Below are positions 34,904 through 44,098 of a stretch of DNA of 64,000 bases, piece after piece. Source of the stretch: Chloroflexota bacterium (GTDB lineage Bacteria; Chloroflexota; UBA11872). Position 1 is the stretch's first letter. Every line of letters begins with the position of its first letter. The stretch spans positions 1 through 64,000 of the forward strand of contig JAJEGF010000015.1 in the NCBI GenBank assembly GCA_022820025.1, written 5' to 3'. The notes under the pieces were generated by a model. That model made no database searches. It was not told the origin of the DNA and was given only the letters and a program-made list of their open reading frames with translations. A program made the position numbers and the translations under genes.

Positions 34904-37486
34904 ATGCCGCACGTACAGCCCAACCACGTCATCACCGTGCGCCCAGCCATTCCCGACGAGTTGCGGGGATTGCGGGATTTGGCCTACGACCTCTGGTGGG
35001 CCTGGAATCCTGACGCCCAGGACATATTTCGGCGCATCGACCCGGATGCGTGGCAGGCAACACAACACAACCCGGTGGCGCTGCTCGGTCGCGTCACGAC
35101 AGATCAACTGGCAGCGCGTGCTGCCGACTCCGCGTTCGTTCACGATCTGGAGCGCGTGGTGGAGCGCCGCCGCCGGTACCTGGAGACACGCAGCTGGTTC
35201 TCGACCGCACTGCCGGAGGCGGGTGATCTAGCCGTCGCGTATTTTTCCATGGAATACGGGATCACCGAGTCAGTCCCGCTGTATTCGGGGGGGTTGGGCG
35301 TCCTGGCCGGGGACCATGTCAAGGCCGCCAGCGACCTGGGCGTTCCGCTGGTCTCGGTGGGGATGTTGTACCGCCAGGGGTACTTCCGTCAGACCATCGA
35401 TCCATCCGGCAGTCAACAGGAACTGCATCCCGAGACGGACTTTTACAGCCAGCCGGTCACCATGCTGACCACTTCGGACGGGGCGCCGCTGACGGTAGGC
35501 GTTCCGATTACCGACCGTTGGGTGGAGGCGCGCGTTTGGCGAATGAACGTCGGGCGATGTCCGGTATTGCTTCTGGACGCCAACGTGCCACGCAATGCGC
35601 CGGAGGATCGCGAACTTACCGCCAAGCTCTACCAGGGCGACTCCGACGTGCGCATTCGGCAGGAGATCCTGCTGGGGATCGGCGGGATGCGCGCGTTGCG
35701 GGCGACGGGGATGAACCCGACGGTGATGCACCTGAACGAGGGGCATAGCGCCTTTGCGTTGATCGAGCGTCTCCGGGAGTTGCGCGAGGGGACAGGACTG
35801 TCATTTGAAGCGGCTCTGGAAGTCGTGCGGGCCGGGGCGGTGTTCACGACCCATACGCCAGTTCCCGCCGGTCACGATGAGTTTCACCCGCACCAGGTCG
35901 CTCATCATCTTGGCGCCTACCTGGGTGAGTCCGGCATCGATACCGACCGGATTACGGAGATTGGCCAGTATCCGGACGGGCGAGAGCCGTCGCCGTTCTG
36001 TATGACGATCCTGGCGCTGCGCGGGGCCGCGTGGCGCAACGGGGTATCGCAGCTGCACGGCGAAGTCACGCGGCGAATGTGGCAGTCGCTCTGGCACGAC
36101 GTTCCCTGGTCGGAAGTGCCCATTCAACACGTGACGAACGGTGTGCATCTGCCGACCTGGGTGTCCCGCGAGCTGGCGGATCTCCTGGGGCGGTATCTCG
36201 GCCCGGAGTGGGCCCTGCTTTCCGATCGGGACGTGATTCGCGAGGGATTGGACGCGATACCGGACGACGAATTCTGGCGTGTGCATACGCGGCGGCGCGA
36301 GCGGTTGGTGGCCAATGTTCGACGTCGCCTGCGGGCGGTGGTGGAGCGTCGCTGGGGCTCGGGCGCGGAACTGGCCGACGCCAGCGCGGCACTTCAGCCG
36401 AACGCCCTGACGGTGGGATTCGCCCGGCGCATTGCGCTGTACAAGCGCCCGACGCTGCTCCTTCACGACCTCGAACGCTTGCGCGCCTTGCTGACCGACG
36501 CACGGCGCCCTGTCCAGATCATCTTTGCGGGCAAGGCCCATCCGGACGACGTGATGGCCAAGGACCTGGTCCGCGAGATTCACGAATTGAGCCGCGACCC
36601 GAGCTTCGCGGGCCGCGTGGTGTTCGTAGAGGACTACGACATGGACCTGGCGCGGGACCTTGTTCAGGGCTGCGACGTGTGGTTGAACCAGCCGGTGCGG
36701 CCACAGGAGGCCAGTGGAACCAGCGGCATGAAGGCGGCAGCCAACGGGGTGCTGAACGTCAGCGTGCTGGACGGCTGGTGGGCCGAGGCGTACGCGCCTC
36801 ATATCGGCTGGGCTATTGGGCGCGCGGATGACGACGTTGACGATCCGCAGCGCGATTCGAACGACGCCGCCGCGGTCTACCGGTTGCTGGAGCGGTCGGT
36901 GGCGCCCCTGTTTTATGACCTAGGCCTTGACGGGACACCGACACGCTGGATCGAGCGCGCCAAGGCGTCAATCGTCATGGCCCTGACGGATTTCGGCGCG
37001 CACCGCATGATGCGCGAATACACCAGTGAGTTTTATCAGCGAGCCGATGCGCTGCAGCGCACGCTTGTCGGTACTGACTACGCACCGGCGCGGTCGCTGG
37101 CCGACTGGCTCGTCCGCGTTCGGGAGCAGTGGGACTCCGTACAGATTCTGGACGTGAATCTGACCGGTGGACCTGAAGTAAGCGTTGGGTCCGCGCTGCC
37201 GGTGCAAGCGCGAGTGTCGCTGAACGGCTTGCGAGCGGATGAGTTGACGGTGCAGATTTATGTGGGCCGGATCGGCAGCGACGGCGCCGTTGACGGCGGT
37301 CTGACATTCGAGGCGCGGCCGGTGGGGCCTGACGGCGAAGGCACTCAGTGGTTCGAATCAACAGTGCCCCTGAGCCAGAGCGGCCGGATGGGCGTGGCCG
37401 TGCGCGTGGTGCCTCGGCATCCGCACCTGACGGACCCGGTGGAACACGGGCTGGTCCGATGGAGCCTGCCTGCGGCCAGCGGCTGA
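34904..37486 (+). CDS. glgP: Alpha-glucan (glycogen/maltodextrin) phosphorylase
   Basis: GT35 enzyme that releases glucose-1-phosphate from alpha-1,4-glucans using pyridoxal phosphate. Length (860 residues) and order fit the shorter bacterial/archaeal type: an N-terminal DUF3417-like stretch (ELRGLRDLAYDLWWAWNPDA), the catalytic entry AYFSMEYGITES, PLYSGGLGVLAGDHVKAASD, HLNEGHSAFA, THTPVPAGHD, and the PLP site EASGTSGMKAAANGVLN with its lysine. The C-terminal ~130 residues form an added beta-rich domain. The ATG at 34904 starts at the conserved region. No glycogen synthesis gene is adjacent. It follows the DtxR regulator by 44 bp, probably without functional connection. Confidence 0.92.
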   Translation: MPHVQPNHVITVRPAIPDELRGLRDLAYDLWWAWNPDAQDIFRRIDPDAWQATQHNPVALLGRVTTDQLAARAADSAFVHDLERVVERRRRYLETRSWFSTALPEAGDLAVAYFSMEYGITESVPLYSGGLGVLAGDHVKAASDLGVPLVSVGMLYRQGYFRQTIDPSGSQQELHPETDFYSQPVTMLTTSDGAPLTVGVPITDRWVEARVWRMNVGRCPVLLLDANVPRNAPEDRELTAKLYQGDSDVRIRQEILLGIGGMRALRATGMNPTVMHLNEGHSAFALIERLRELREGTGLSFEAALEVVRAGAVFTTHTPVPAGHDEFHPHQVAHHLGAYLGESGIDTDRITEIGQYPDGREPSPFCMTILALRGAAWRNGVSQLHGEVTRRMWQSLWHDVPWSEVPIQHVTNGVHLPTWVSRELADLLGRYLGPEWALLSDRDVIREGLDAIPDDEFWRVHTRRRERLVANVRRRLRAVVERRWGSGAELADASAALQPNALTVGFARRIALYKRPTLLLHDLERLRALLTDARRPVQIIFAGKAHPDDVMAKDLVREIHELSRDPSFAGRVVFVEDYDMDLARDLVQGCDVWLNQPVRPQEASGTSGMKAAANGVLNVSVLDGWWAEAYAPHIGWAIGRADDDVDDPQRDSNDAAAVYRLLERSVAPLFYDLGLDGTPTRWIERAKASIVMALTDFGAHRMMREYTSEFYQRADALQRTLVGTDYAPARSLADWLVRVREQWDSVQILDVNLTGGPEVSVGSALPVQARVSLNGLRADELTVQIYVGRIGSDGAVDGGLTFEARPVGPDGEGTQWFESTVPLSQSGRMGVAVRVVPRHPHLTDPVEHGLVRWSLPAASG

Positions 37487-37604
37487 TGTCGTGCCACGGC
37501 TTTGCGGGCTCTTGCAGACGCGATAGGATTTGAGAGCCGGAGCCGTGCTTAGCTCTGGCTTCTTTGTGCACTCGCTGCCGTCCCACCAGGGGGAGTCTTC
37601 GTCG

Positions 37605-37844
37605 ATGACGTATGTGATCTGCGAGCCGTGCATTGGCACCAAGGACGCTTCGTGCGTGGACGTGTGCCCCGTGGACTGTATCCATACCACCGACGAAGCC
37701 GAGATGTACTACATCGATCCCGAGGAGTGCATCGACTGCGGCGCCTGTGAGCCCGTGTGCCCGGTGACGGCGATCTTCCCGGACTTTGACGTGCCGGACG
37801 AATGGGAAGAGTGGACGAAGGTCAACGCCGACTTTTTCCAGTAG
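37605..37844 (+). CDS. Ferredoxin with two iron-sulfur cluster motifs
   Basis: A 79-residue electron carrier of the bacterial 7Fe/8Fe type. First motif: CIGTKDASCVDVCPVDC (C-x7-C-x3-C-P). Second motif: CIDCGACEPVCP, a full CxxCxxCxxxCP. The acidic tail (DVPDEWEEWTKVNADFF) is typical of the FdxA-like group. The start at 37605 follows a GGGGGAG ribosome-binding site; the frame's earlier start would add 25 unrelated residues. It would supply low-potential electrons to cytoplasmic oxidoreductases; its partner is not in the window. Confidence 0.92.
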   Translation: MTYVICEPCIGTKDASCVDVCPVDCIHTTDEAEMYYIDPEECIDCGACEPVCPVTAIFPDFDVPDEWEEWTKVNADFFQ

Positions 37845-37904
37845 GCCGGGACGTGCGCTGACCCGGGACGGTTGGACCGGACGTTAGCGATCGGCTTCGG
37901 GAAG

Positions 37905-39164
37905 CTACGCGAGGGTCGGTCGGGTTGTCGCGCCTTTCGTCATCTCCTTCAGCGCGGTGTAGGCGGGGCGGGGCGATCCGTCCGGGCGGAGGAGACCAAA
38001 GGCGAATTTCTCGTCCTCCGGGCCAACGACAGCCTGGAAGTTGAGGTTCCAGACAAACGCGTGGGTGATGTAGGGCGCCGAGTCCCTGATGAGCTGGAAC
38101 GCATCAACCAGAAATTGGGCCTGATCTTCCTCTGAATTGTCCGCCCCGAACCCGTAGGCCGGGTCGGCGTTCGCCGTTGACCACCCCATCTCGGTGAGCC
38201 AGATGGGCTTATCGGCGTCACCGTTGGCCTCCATGATTGCGCGATGCTGGGTGTAGCGCTGGAAGTAGAAGCTGCCGTGGCCGTTCCAGCCGGACCCGCG
38301 CTCGGTGCCGATTGCCTGGGTGGGGGCGTTGTTGAAGCCCCCGGGATGCATACCCCAGGCGTCGAAGGCCTGGCGTGCGATGCCATCGCGATACGCGTAG
38401 ATCTGCTCGAGAAAACGGACGTCATCAATGGCCTGGACCTGCTGGTCGGGGATATCCACGTCACCGGCGGGCGTTAGGGCGCCACCGACGGTGATCGCGT
38501 CCGGGTCACCGGCCTTGACGCCTTCGTTTCCCGCCAACATCAACTCGACAAACTCGCCGGCGTCAATCTGCCCGTAGCCCCATTCGCGCGCGAGGTTGGC
38601 TTCGTTCCACAACTCGTAGGCATGGACATGGCCGCGATAGCGTCCGGCCAAGGCCTGCATGAAGTCGCGGAAGTCCAGCGGATCGCCCGGCGGCCCGTGG
38701 GAACGGTCGGCCAGGGCCCAGGTCGGCGCCCGGACGACGCTGAGGAGCAGCTTGATTCCGGCGCTGCTGACGGCGGCGACAACCTTGTCGAGCTCGCGCC
38801 AGTCAAAGCCGCCCTTTTCGATCGGTTCCGTCTGACTCCACTCGACCTGCTGTTTGAGCCAGTCGAAGCCGGCCTCAAGCGTGCGATCCACGATCAGGCC
38901 ACGGTCCTGGTTGTAGAGGTGAGCCTGGAACCCGTAACCGGCAAGGCGGCGCAGTCCGTCGTCAACCTGCGGCGGCGGGGTGGCGGGTTGGGGAGCGGGC
39001 GTGGTTCGGGGCGCGACCACCACGGACCCGGTTGTGTCGGTCGGCGTGCCGGTTGCCGCCGGCGTCGCGGGGGGCGCGTCCGGTTCGCCACAAGCCGCCA
39101 GCGCTGCCGATACGCCTGCCAGCGCCAACAGGCGCCGGCGCGAGAGCGAATGCCGGGCTATCAC
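37905..39164 (-). CDS. Lipoprotein glycoside hydrolase, GH5/GH39-like TIM barrel
   Basis: A 419-residue exported enzyme. The N-terminus is a Tat-like lipoprotein signal (SRRRLLALAGVSAALAAC, lipobox LAAC, Cys25) followed by a Pro/Thr-rich linker to about residue 68. The barrel shows the clan-A glycosidase pair: Glu188 in YELWNEANLA (acid/base) and Glu325 in WLTEMGWST (nucleophile). VVRAPTWALADRSH and FAFGLLRPDGSPRPAY also fit cellulase-superfamily sequences. It probably hydrolyses a beta-linked polysaccharide or glycoside outside the cell; substrate not predictable. Convergent with the ferredoxin and divergent from the Band-7 gene. Confidence 0.8.
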   Translation of the reverse strand: MIARHSLSRRRLLALAGVSAALAACGEPDAPPATPAATGTPTDTTGSVVVAPRTTPAPQPATPPPQVDDGLRRLAGYGFQAHLYNQDRGLIVDRTLEAGFDWLKQQVEWSQTEPIEKGGFDWRELDKVVAAVSSAGIKLLLSVVRAPTWALADRSHGPPGDPLDFRDFMQALAGRYRGHVHAYELWNEANLAREWGYGQIDAGEFVELMLAGNEGVKAGDPDAITVGGALTPAGDVDIPDQQVQAIDDVRFLEQIYAYRDGIARQAFDAWGMHPGGFNNAPTQAIGTERGSGWNGHGSFYFQRYTQHRAIMEANGDADKPIWLTEMGWSTANADPAYGFGADNSEEDQAQFLVDAFQLIRDSAPYITHAFVWNLNFQAVVGPEDEKFAFGLLRPDGSPRPAYTALKEMTKGATTRPTLA

Positions 39165-39333
39165 ACGGAATCTCCGTTCCCAGCGCGGCTGAATGCGGCG
39201 GGTCGGTACCGAACATCCTTGTATCCGCGCGGCATGGATGGTATCAACGGAGTAAGAAAGATGTCGGAATCACCGACCCGGTTCGGGCGAGCAGCCGCGC
39301 AGCGGCGCCCCGCACCAGAGGGGACCACTGTTG

Positions 39334-40212
39334 ATGGGCACAAATAGATACGGAAACACCGCCGTGGGCACGATTGTGATCGTGATTGCCGCGGTCATCG
39401 TGATGGGGCTGTTCAGCGTGCGGTTTGTAAACGTCGGTGAAGTCGGCGTGCTGCACACGTTTGGGGTGGTTGACCAGACGCCACGACCCGAAGGCCTTCT
39501 GGTCAAGGCTCCCTGGGCCAGCCTGGAGACGCTGAGCGTACGGACCCAGCAGTTGACGATGAGTTCGCGGGCTGAAGACGCCAGCCCAAGCGCGACGGAC
39601 CAGACGGTGCGCACGCTGACCTCCGAGGGTCTGTCGGTTGGGTTGGACATCACGACGCTGTACCGCCTGAAATTCGCGGATGCGCCCATGGTGTTTCAGC
39701 AGATTGGCCCCAATTACGTCGAGATTGTGGTCCGACCGGCAATCCGGGACGCGATCCGTGACGTGGTTGGCGAGTTCCAGGCCGAGGCTCTGTATACAAC
39801 CGCACGCACCGAGGTTGCCGAGAAAATCGAGGCGCAGCTGCAGAGCATCCTGTCGGAGCGAGGCGTTCTGGTAGAGAACGTGTTGCTGCGCGACGTGTCG
39901 CTGCCACAGCAGATCACCACGGCGATCGAGCGGAAGCTGGCGGCCGAGCAGGCCATTGAAGAGCGGGCATTCCGGGTTCAGGAAGCCGAGCAGGAGGCTC
40001 AGCGACGGGTGGAGGAAGCCACCGGTATCGCGGAGGCCAACAACCTGATTAACGAATCGCTGACGGCGGCCGTGCTCCAGGACAAGTACATAACGGCGCT
40101 GCGTGAGATCGACTCCGGCAGCGTGGTGTATGTCCCGACCAATCCGGACACCGGACTGCCGGTGATCCTGGGGACGCCGGCGATCGGCTCGGGCGGCGGC
40201 GGATCGCCGTAG
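39334..40212 (+). CDS. SPFH/Band-7 (prohibitin-like) membrane protein
   Basis: A 292-residue protein with one N-terminal transmembrane helix (TAVGTIVIVIAAVIVMGLF), a Band-7 domain (VNVGEVGVLHTFG ... GLSVGLDITTLYRL ... FQAEALYTTARTEVAEKIEA) and a long charged coiled coil (AIERKLAAEQAIEERAFRVQ, then EAEQEAQRRVEEA). Such proteins form large ring assemblies that organise membrane microdomains or regulate membrane proteases. The ATG at 39334 has AGAGGGGA upstream; the adjacent TTG at 39331 is less likely. The C-terminus is a Gly/Ser-rich tail. No FtsH or NfeD gene is adjacent. Confidence 0.88.
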   Translation: MGTNRYGNTAVGTIVIVIAAVIVMGLFSVRFVNVGEVGVLHTFGVVDQTPRPEGLLVKAPWASLETLSVRTQQLTMSSRAEDASPSATDQTVRTLTSEGLSVGLDITTLYRLKFADAPMVFQQIGPNYVEIVVRPAIRDAIRDVVGEFQAEALYTTARTEVAEKIEAQLQSILSERGVLVENVLLRDVSLPQQITTAIERKLAAEQAIEERAFRVQEAEQEAQRRVEEATGIAEANNLINESLTAAVLQDKYITALREIDSGSVVYVPTNPDTGLPVILGTPAIGSGGGGSP

Positions 40213-40299
40213 CCGGGCGGCACGGGCGCGGGCCAGGACCCTGGCGGCAGCGGTTGTTGGGGTAGGATGCCGCGCGCCCGGGTCGCGGGGCCTGCCGAC

Positions 40300-40372
40300 G
40301 GGCGGTTAGCTCAGCTGGCAGAGCGCTACGTTTACACCGTAGAGGTCGCAGGTTCGAGCCCTGCACCGCCCA
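40300..40372 (+). tRNA. tRNA-Val (anticodon TAC)
   Basis: Complete cloverleaf: acceptor GGGCGGT with ACCGCCC, D-arm GCTCAGCTGGCAGAGC, anticodon stem CTACG with loop TTTACAC, and T-arm CAGGTTCGAGCCCTG. Anticodon TAC reads GUA. CCA is not encoded (ACCT follows). Confidence 0.95.
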
Positions 40373-40397
40373 CCTGGCCCGGATTGCCGCAGGCCCC

Positions 40398-40473
40398 GGC
40401 GAGGTAGCTCAGTCGGTAGAGCAGTGGACTGAAAATCCATGTGTCGGCGGTTCGATTCCGCCCCTCGCCACCA
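40398..40473 (+). tRNA. tRNA-Phe (anticodon GAA), CCA encoded
   Basis: Complete cloverleaf: acceptor GGCGAGG with CCTCGCC, D-arm GCTCAGTCGGTAGAGC, anticodon loop CTGAAAA (anticodon GAA), T-arm GGCGGTTCGATTCCGCC, then A and encoded CCA. It is 25 bp after tRNA-Val and probably co-transcribed with it. Confidence 0.96.
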
Positions 40474-40632
40474 AACGGTCCAGTGACGGCCTTGCGTTTG
40501 CGCGGCGCAGTGCCTGAATCGCAGGGGCGAGAGACGGCACTTTGTCAAGAGCACGTGGACCGCGAGCAAAGCGTGTACCGTCAGCGCTGACCGACGGGCC
40601 GATTACGGCGGATCTGAGCGTGGGGGACGTCC

Positions 40633-42168
40633 ATGGACCCACTGAATATCGTCGTCATCTGTCTCGACACATTTCGAGCCGATATCGTCGGGCCCGATCA
40701 GAAGTTCAGCAGTATTGCGACTCCCGCACTGGACGCACTGGCGGCCGAGTCGGTGCGCTTCAACCGCTGCTTTACCGAGCCCGGGCAAACGATCCAAGTG
40801 CGCAACGGCTGCTTCACGGGCCGCCGCGGATTCCCTTACGCGCATGGGTACTACGGCTGGCATGAGATTCCCGACGAGTACCCGACGATAGCCGAGATCC
40901 TGTTGGAGGAGGGCTACGCCACTGGCCTGATCGCCGACACGCCGCACCTGTTCAAGCCCAACATGAACCAGCACCGGGGATTCATGACGTGGGAGCACAT
41001 TCGCGGCGCGGGCGGCGACGGCTGGCGGACGGGCTCGTGGGACCTGATCCGCGACCTGTTCAAGGACTACTTTGGCGCCTACGAGCCGGCGGTGCCCGAG
41101 GCCTCGGCCCAGTCCCTGAGCGGCGAGAGCGCCTTTCTGCAGCACCTGCACAACGTCCGCGACCGCCGCGAGGAGGCCGATTGGCCGGGCGCCCAGGTCT
41201 TTGCCTCGGCGCGACGCTGGGTGCGAGACAACGCCGGGAATGCCCCGTTCTTCCTCTGGATCGATTGTTTCGAGCCGCACGAGGTGTTCGATCCGCCGCT
41301 GGGCTACGTGCGGCGCTACAACGACTCCTGGCAAGGGCCGATCTACCAACAGCCCCGGCACATCCTGCACCCGTCGTTCTCGTCGGACATGCAGGGCGCG
41401 GATCTTGACGTGACGTCGGCGGACTTCATCGACTACTACACGTCTTGCTACAAGGGTGAGGTCACATTCACGGATGCGCAGATCGGCGCGCTGCTGGACG
41501 AGCTGGATCAGATGAAGCTGCGGGATGACACCGCGGTGATCTTCTTCACCGACCACGGCACGGAACTGGCCGACCACACCGGCTGGGGTAAGCGGAACAC
41601 CGAACTGCATCCGTTCAATACGCAGCAGAACCTGACGATCCGGCATCCCGACGCGCGTTATCGCGACCTGGACGTGGATGCCTGGGTTCAGAACTATGAC
41701 CTGGGCCCGACCATCCTGGATCTGGCGGGATTGTCGGAAGCGCCATCGACCATGAATGGGCATAGCGTCTGGTCGCTGGCGACCGGGGAGCGAGATTCGC
41801 TGCGGTCGTACGTGACCACGGCGTGGGCCGGCCGCGTGTCAGTGCGTGACGAGCGCTGGGTTTATGCCACGGGCTGGGACTTCGAAGATTCGAAGCCGGA
41901 ACTGTATGACTTGCGCGCAGACCCCGATGAACTGCACAACGTTCACGATTCGCACCCGGAGATCGTAGGCGACCGGCGGTCGCGAATTGAAGAACTCCTG
42001 GGTACGCCCATTCCACAGCCGTATAGCCAGGATCGCTTCGGCCCAACGGTGGGCGGCCTGCGCAAACCGCTCTACGCCACCTCGTACGCACCAGTTTTCT
42101 ACGGTGCGCGTCAGGCCTGGGATAACCCACGAGCTCTACCAGGACAAGGCGCGGCAGGCGCGAAGTAG
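40633..42168 (+). CDS. Sulfatase-like alkaline-phosphatase-superfamily hydrolase lacking the formylglycine cysteine
   Basis: A 511-residue enzyme of the sulfatase fold. Metal-binding elements are present: VVICLDTFRAD near the N-terminus and FFTDHGTELADH in the C-terminal half. At the modification site, where type I sulfatases have (C/S)xPxR followed by TGR, this protein reads TIQVR (residues 53-57) followed by NGCFTGRR. The catalytic Cys/Ser is therefore Thr53 and the proline is Gln. Thr is used as nucleophile by other members of the superfamily (for example nucleotide pyrophosphatases), so it may be an active phospho- or sulfo-hydrolase without maturation. GGGGGA precedes ATG 40633. Convergent with an aldo/keto reductase. 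Confidence 0.8.
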   Translation: MDPLNIVVICLDTFRADIVGPDQKFSSIATPALDALAAESVRFNRCFTEPGQTIQVRNGCFTGRRGFPYAHGYYGWHEIPDEYPTIAEILLEEGYATGLIADTPHLFKPNMNQHRGFMTWEHIRGAGGDGWRTGSWDLIRDLFKDYFGAYEPAVPEASAQSLSGESAFLQHLHNVRDRREEADWPGAQVFASARRWVRDNAGNAPFFLWIDCFEPHEVFDPPLGYVRRYNDSWQGPIYQQPRHILHPSFSSDMQGADLDVTSADFIDYYTSCYKGEVTFTDAQIGALLDELDQMKLRDDTAVIFFTDHGTELADHTGWGKRNTELHPFNTQQNLTIRHPDARYRDLDVDAWVQNYDLGPTILDLAGLSEAPSTMNGHSVWSLATGERDSLRSYVTTAWAGRVSVRDERWVYATGWDFEDSKPELYDLRADPDELHNVHDSHPEIVGDRRSRIEELLGTPIPQPYSQDRFGPTVGGLRKPLYATSYAPVFYGARQAWDNPRALPGQGAAGAK

Positions 42169-42243
42169 TCGAGGAGCGTCACGCGACGGCCTGCGCGGCT
42201 CCCGACGCCGATGACGCGTGTCAGAGGAGCGTGTTGGGAATTT

Positions 42244-43221
42244 CTAGGTCAAGGAACCCGGACTCCGCGTTACCTGATTAAGTTCGCGGAGTTCTTCGGC
42301 ACTCAGGCTCCAGGACAGGGCGTTGAGGTTGGCGTCGACCTGATCGGGCGTGTCGACGCCCATGAGGGTCACCGACACTTCCGGATGGGACCGGACCCAG
42401 TTGAGCGCCACGTGGGCCGGGGCGCAGGCGCGGGCGGCGGCGATGCGTTCGACGGCGGCGAGAACCCGGAAAGCTCGCCCGCGAAACGTCTGGTCGTACT
42501 CGGAGCGCCTGCGGGGCGCCGCCATCACTGAGCCAGGCGGGGGCGGACGATTGGGTCGGTAGAAGCCGGTGAGGAGGCCGACGGCCAGGGGGCTGTAGGC
42601 GAAGAACCCGACCTGTTCCGCGCGGCAGAACGGAAGCAGTTCAAGCTCGGGCGTGCGGTCGAGCAGGTTGTAGGGGTGCATGATCATGGCGGGACGAGGG
42701 CCGCCGAGGCGCTCGGCAATCATGGCGGCCTTGCAGGACTCCCAAGCGGAAAAGCCGGACATGCCCCAGGCGCGGGCCTTGCCCTGGCGAATCACGTCCA
42801 GCATGGCGCTGACCGTCTCTTCGAGCGCGGTGTCGGGATCTCGCCAGTGGACGATGTAGATGTCGACGTGGTCGGTTTGGAGGCGACGCAGGCTGCGATC
42901 GATCTCGCGATTGATGTGCATGCGCGATCCGCCGAGATCGTTTGGGCCCGGTCCGATGGGGCAGCCGACCTTGGAGGTGATGACCACGTCGTCGCGGCAG
43001 CCGGCTATGGCGCGTCCGAGCGCGATTTCGGAGGCGCCGCCGTAGGGTGTGGCCGGCGTCTTGCCGTAGAAATTGGAGCAGTCGAGGAGGGTTACGCCGC
43101 GTTCGATCGCGCGCCTGATGGCGGTTTCCATGATGCGAAGGTCAGTCTGGTTGCGGAATCCGCAACCCAGGCCCACGCGCGAGACCCGGATGCCGCCGGA
43201 TCCGAGCAGTGCGAATTCCAT
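42244..43221 (-). CDS. Aldo/keto reductase (first of two)
   Basis: A 325-residue NADPH-type (beta/alpha)8-barrel oxidoreductase. The catalytic tetrad is complete: Asp47 and Tyr52 (LLDCSNFYGK), Lys84 (ITSKVG), His125 (YIVHWRDPD). The C-terminal coenzyme site includes VSVTLMGVDTPDQVDANL. The acceptor is unknown; similar proteins act on sugars and aldehydes. It follows the phytanoyl-CoA dioxygenase-family gene by 18 bp on the minus strand, so the two probably form an operon. Confidence 0.88.
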   Translation of the reverse strand: MEFALLGSGGIRVSRVGLGCGFRNQTDLRIMETAIRRAIERGVTLLDCSNFYGKTPATPYGGASEIALGRAIAGCRDDVVITSKVGCPIGPGPNDLGGSRMHINREIDRSLRRLQTDHVDIYIVHWRDPDTALEETVSAMLDVIRQGKARAWGMSGFSAWESCKAAMIAERLGGPRPAMIMHPYNLLDRTPELELLPFCRAEQVGFFAYSPLAVGLLTGFYRPNRPPPPGSVMAAPRRRSEYDQTFRGRAFRVLAAVERIAAARACAPAHVALNWVRSHPEVSVTLMGVDTPDQVDANLNALSWSLSAEELRELNQVTRSPGSLT

Positions 43222-43239
43222 GATTGAGTCGATTCGGCG

Positions 43240-44028
43240 CTAGACGCAGCCGGGGAAGGACCGGCCGCGCACCTGGATGAACGGGGGGACCTTGGGGGCG
43301 TCGGTCACGGTTTCGTCCTTGATCGTGGCGGCGCGCATGTAGTGGACGGCGGAGCCGCGACGGCGATGGGGCGTGGTGTTGGGGCGGCTGGAGTGGAAGA
43401 CGAGGCTGTGGTGGAAGCTGACGCCGCCGGCCGGGATCTCCACGGGCACCGGTTCGAACTGGCCGACGAAGGAGTCTTGAAGACTCGCCTGCACGGTCCT
43501 TGGAATCATGCCCCAGCGGTGGGTGCCGGGCGCCATCCAAAGGCAGCCGTTGGCGATGGTGGCGTCGTCCAGCGCGCACCAGGCGGTGACGAGGTCCATG
43601 GGAAACAGGTCGCGCCAGGACCCGGAGTCCTGATGCCAAGCCTGGGCCGATCCGTGGTACGCGGGCTTCATGAGGATCTGGTCGAGATAGAGCTTGATGT
43701 CGTCGCTGCCCAGCAGGTCGGCGATCACGTCAACCAGCTTGGGGTTGCGCACGTGGGCCAGCATGACATCGTCGTAATGAGCAACCTTGTAGATCTTGCG
43801 AACGGCGAGGGCCCGGTCTTCGGGGAGTGGGCCGTCGCGCAGGCCGGGCTCGACCTGGACGCAGTCGTCGGGGACGTGGGGCGCGCGACCGCCGGCAATT
43901 TCGTCGGCTCGGTCCCTCACGGCCGCCATGTCGGACTCAGACAGGAGATTCTCGACGACGAGGAATCCGTCGCGTCGGAACTGTTCGACCTGGGCAAGTG
44001 ACAGCGTGTGGAATCCGTTGGCGTTCAT
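43240..44028 (-). CDS. Phytanoyl-CoA dioxygenase-family (PhyH) oxygenase
   Basis: A 262-residue Fe(II)/2-oxoglutarate-dependent oxygenase. The iron ligands are His132 and Asp134 (WHQDSGSW) and a distal histidine in SFHHSLVFHSSRPN (about residue 212); the Arg-rich HRRRGSAVHYM would hold 2-oxoglutarate. The start at 44028 has GGGAGAG 6 nt upstream; the longer frame to 44076 is not needed. The family hydroxylates diverse small molecules (lipids, osmolytes, phosphonates, natural products). Here it forms a two-gene unit with the aldo/keto reductase, suggesting hydroxylation then carbonyl reduction of one substrate (inference). Divergent from rtcB. Confidence 0.85.
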   Translation of the reverse strand: MNANGFHTLSLAQVEQFRRDGFLVVENLLSESDMAAVRDRADEIAGGRAPHVPDDCVQVEPGLRDGPLPEDRALAVRKIYKVAHYDDVMLAHVRNPKLVDVIADLLGSDDIKLYLDQILMKPAYHGSAQAWHQDSGSWRDLFPMDLVTAWCALDDATIANGCLWMAPGTHRWGMIPRTVQASLQDSFVGQFEPVPVEIPAGGVSFHHSLVFHSSRPNTTPHRRRGSAVHYMRAATIKDETVTDAPKVPPFIQVRGRSFPGCV

Positions 44029-44098
44029 TGGCGCTCTCCCGAATCGAGCGGGGTGTCGGCGCTGCCGCCCCAGCATATCGGGAGCGTAGGTTTAAGGG

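Noticed and set aside
37845-37904. Terminator between the ferredoxin and the glycosidase
   Set aside because: The 60-bp gap has short GC-rich complementarity but no convincing stem with a T-run on either strand.
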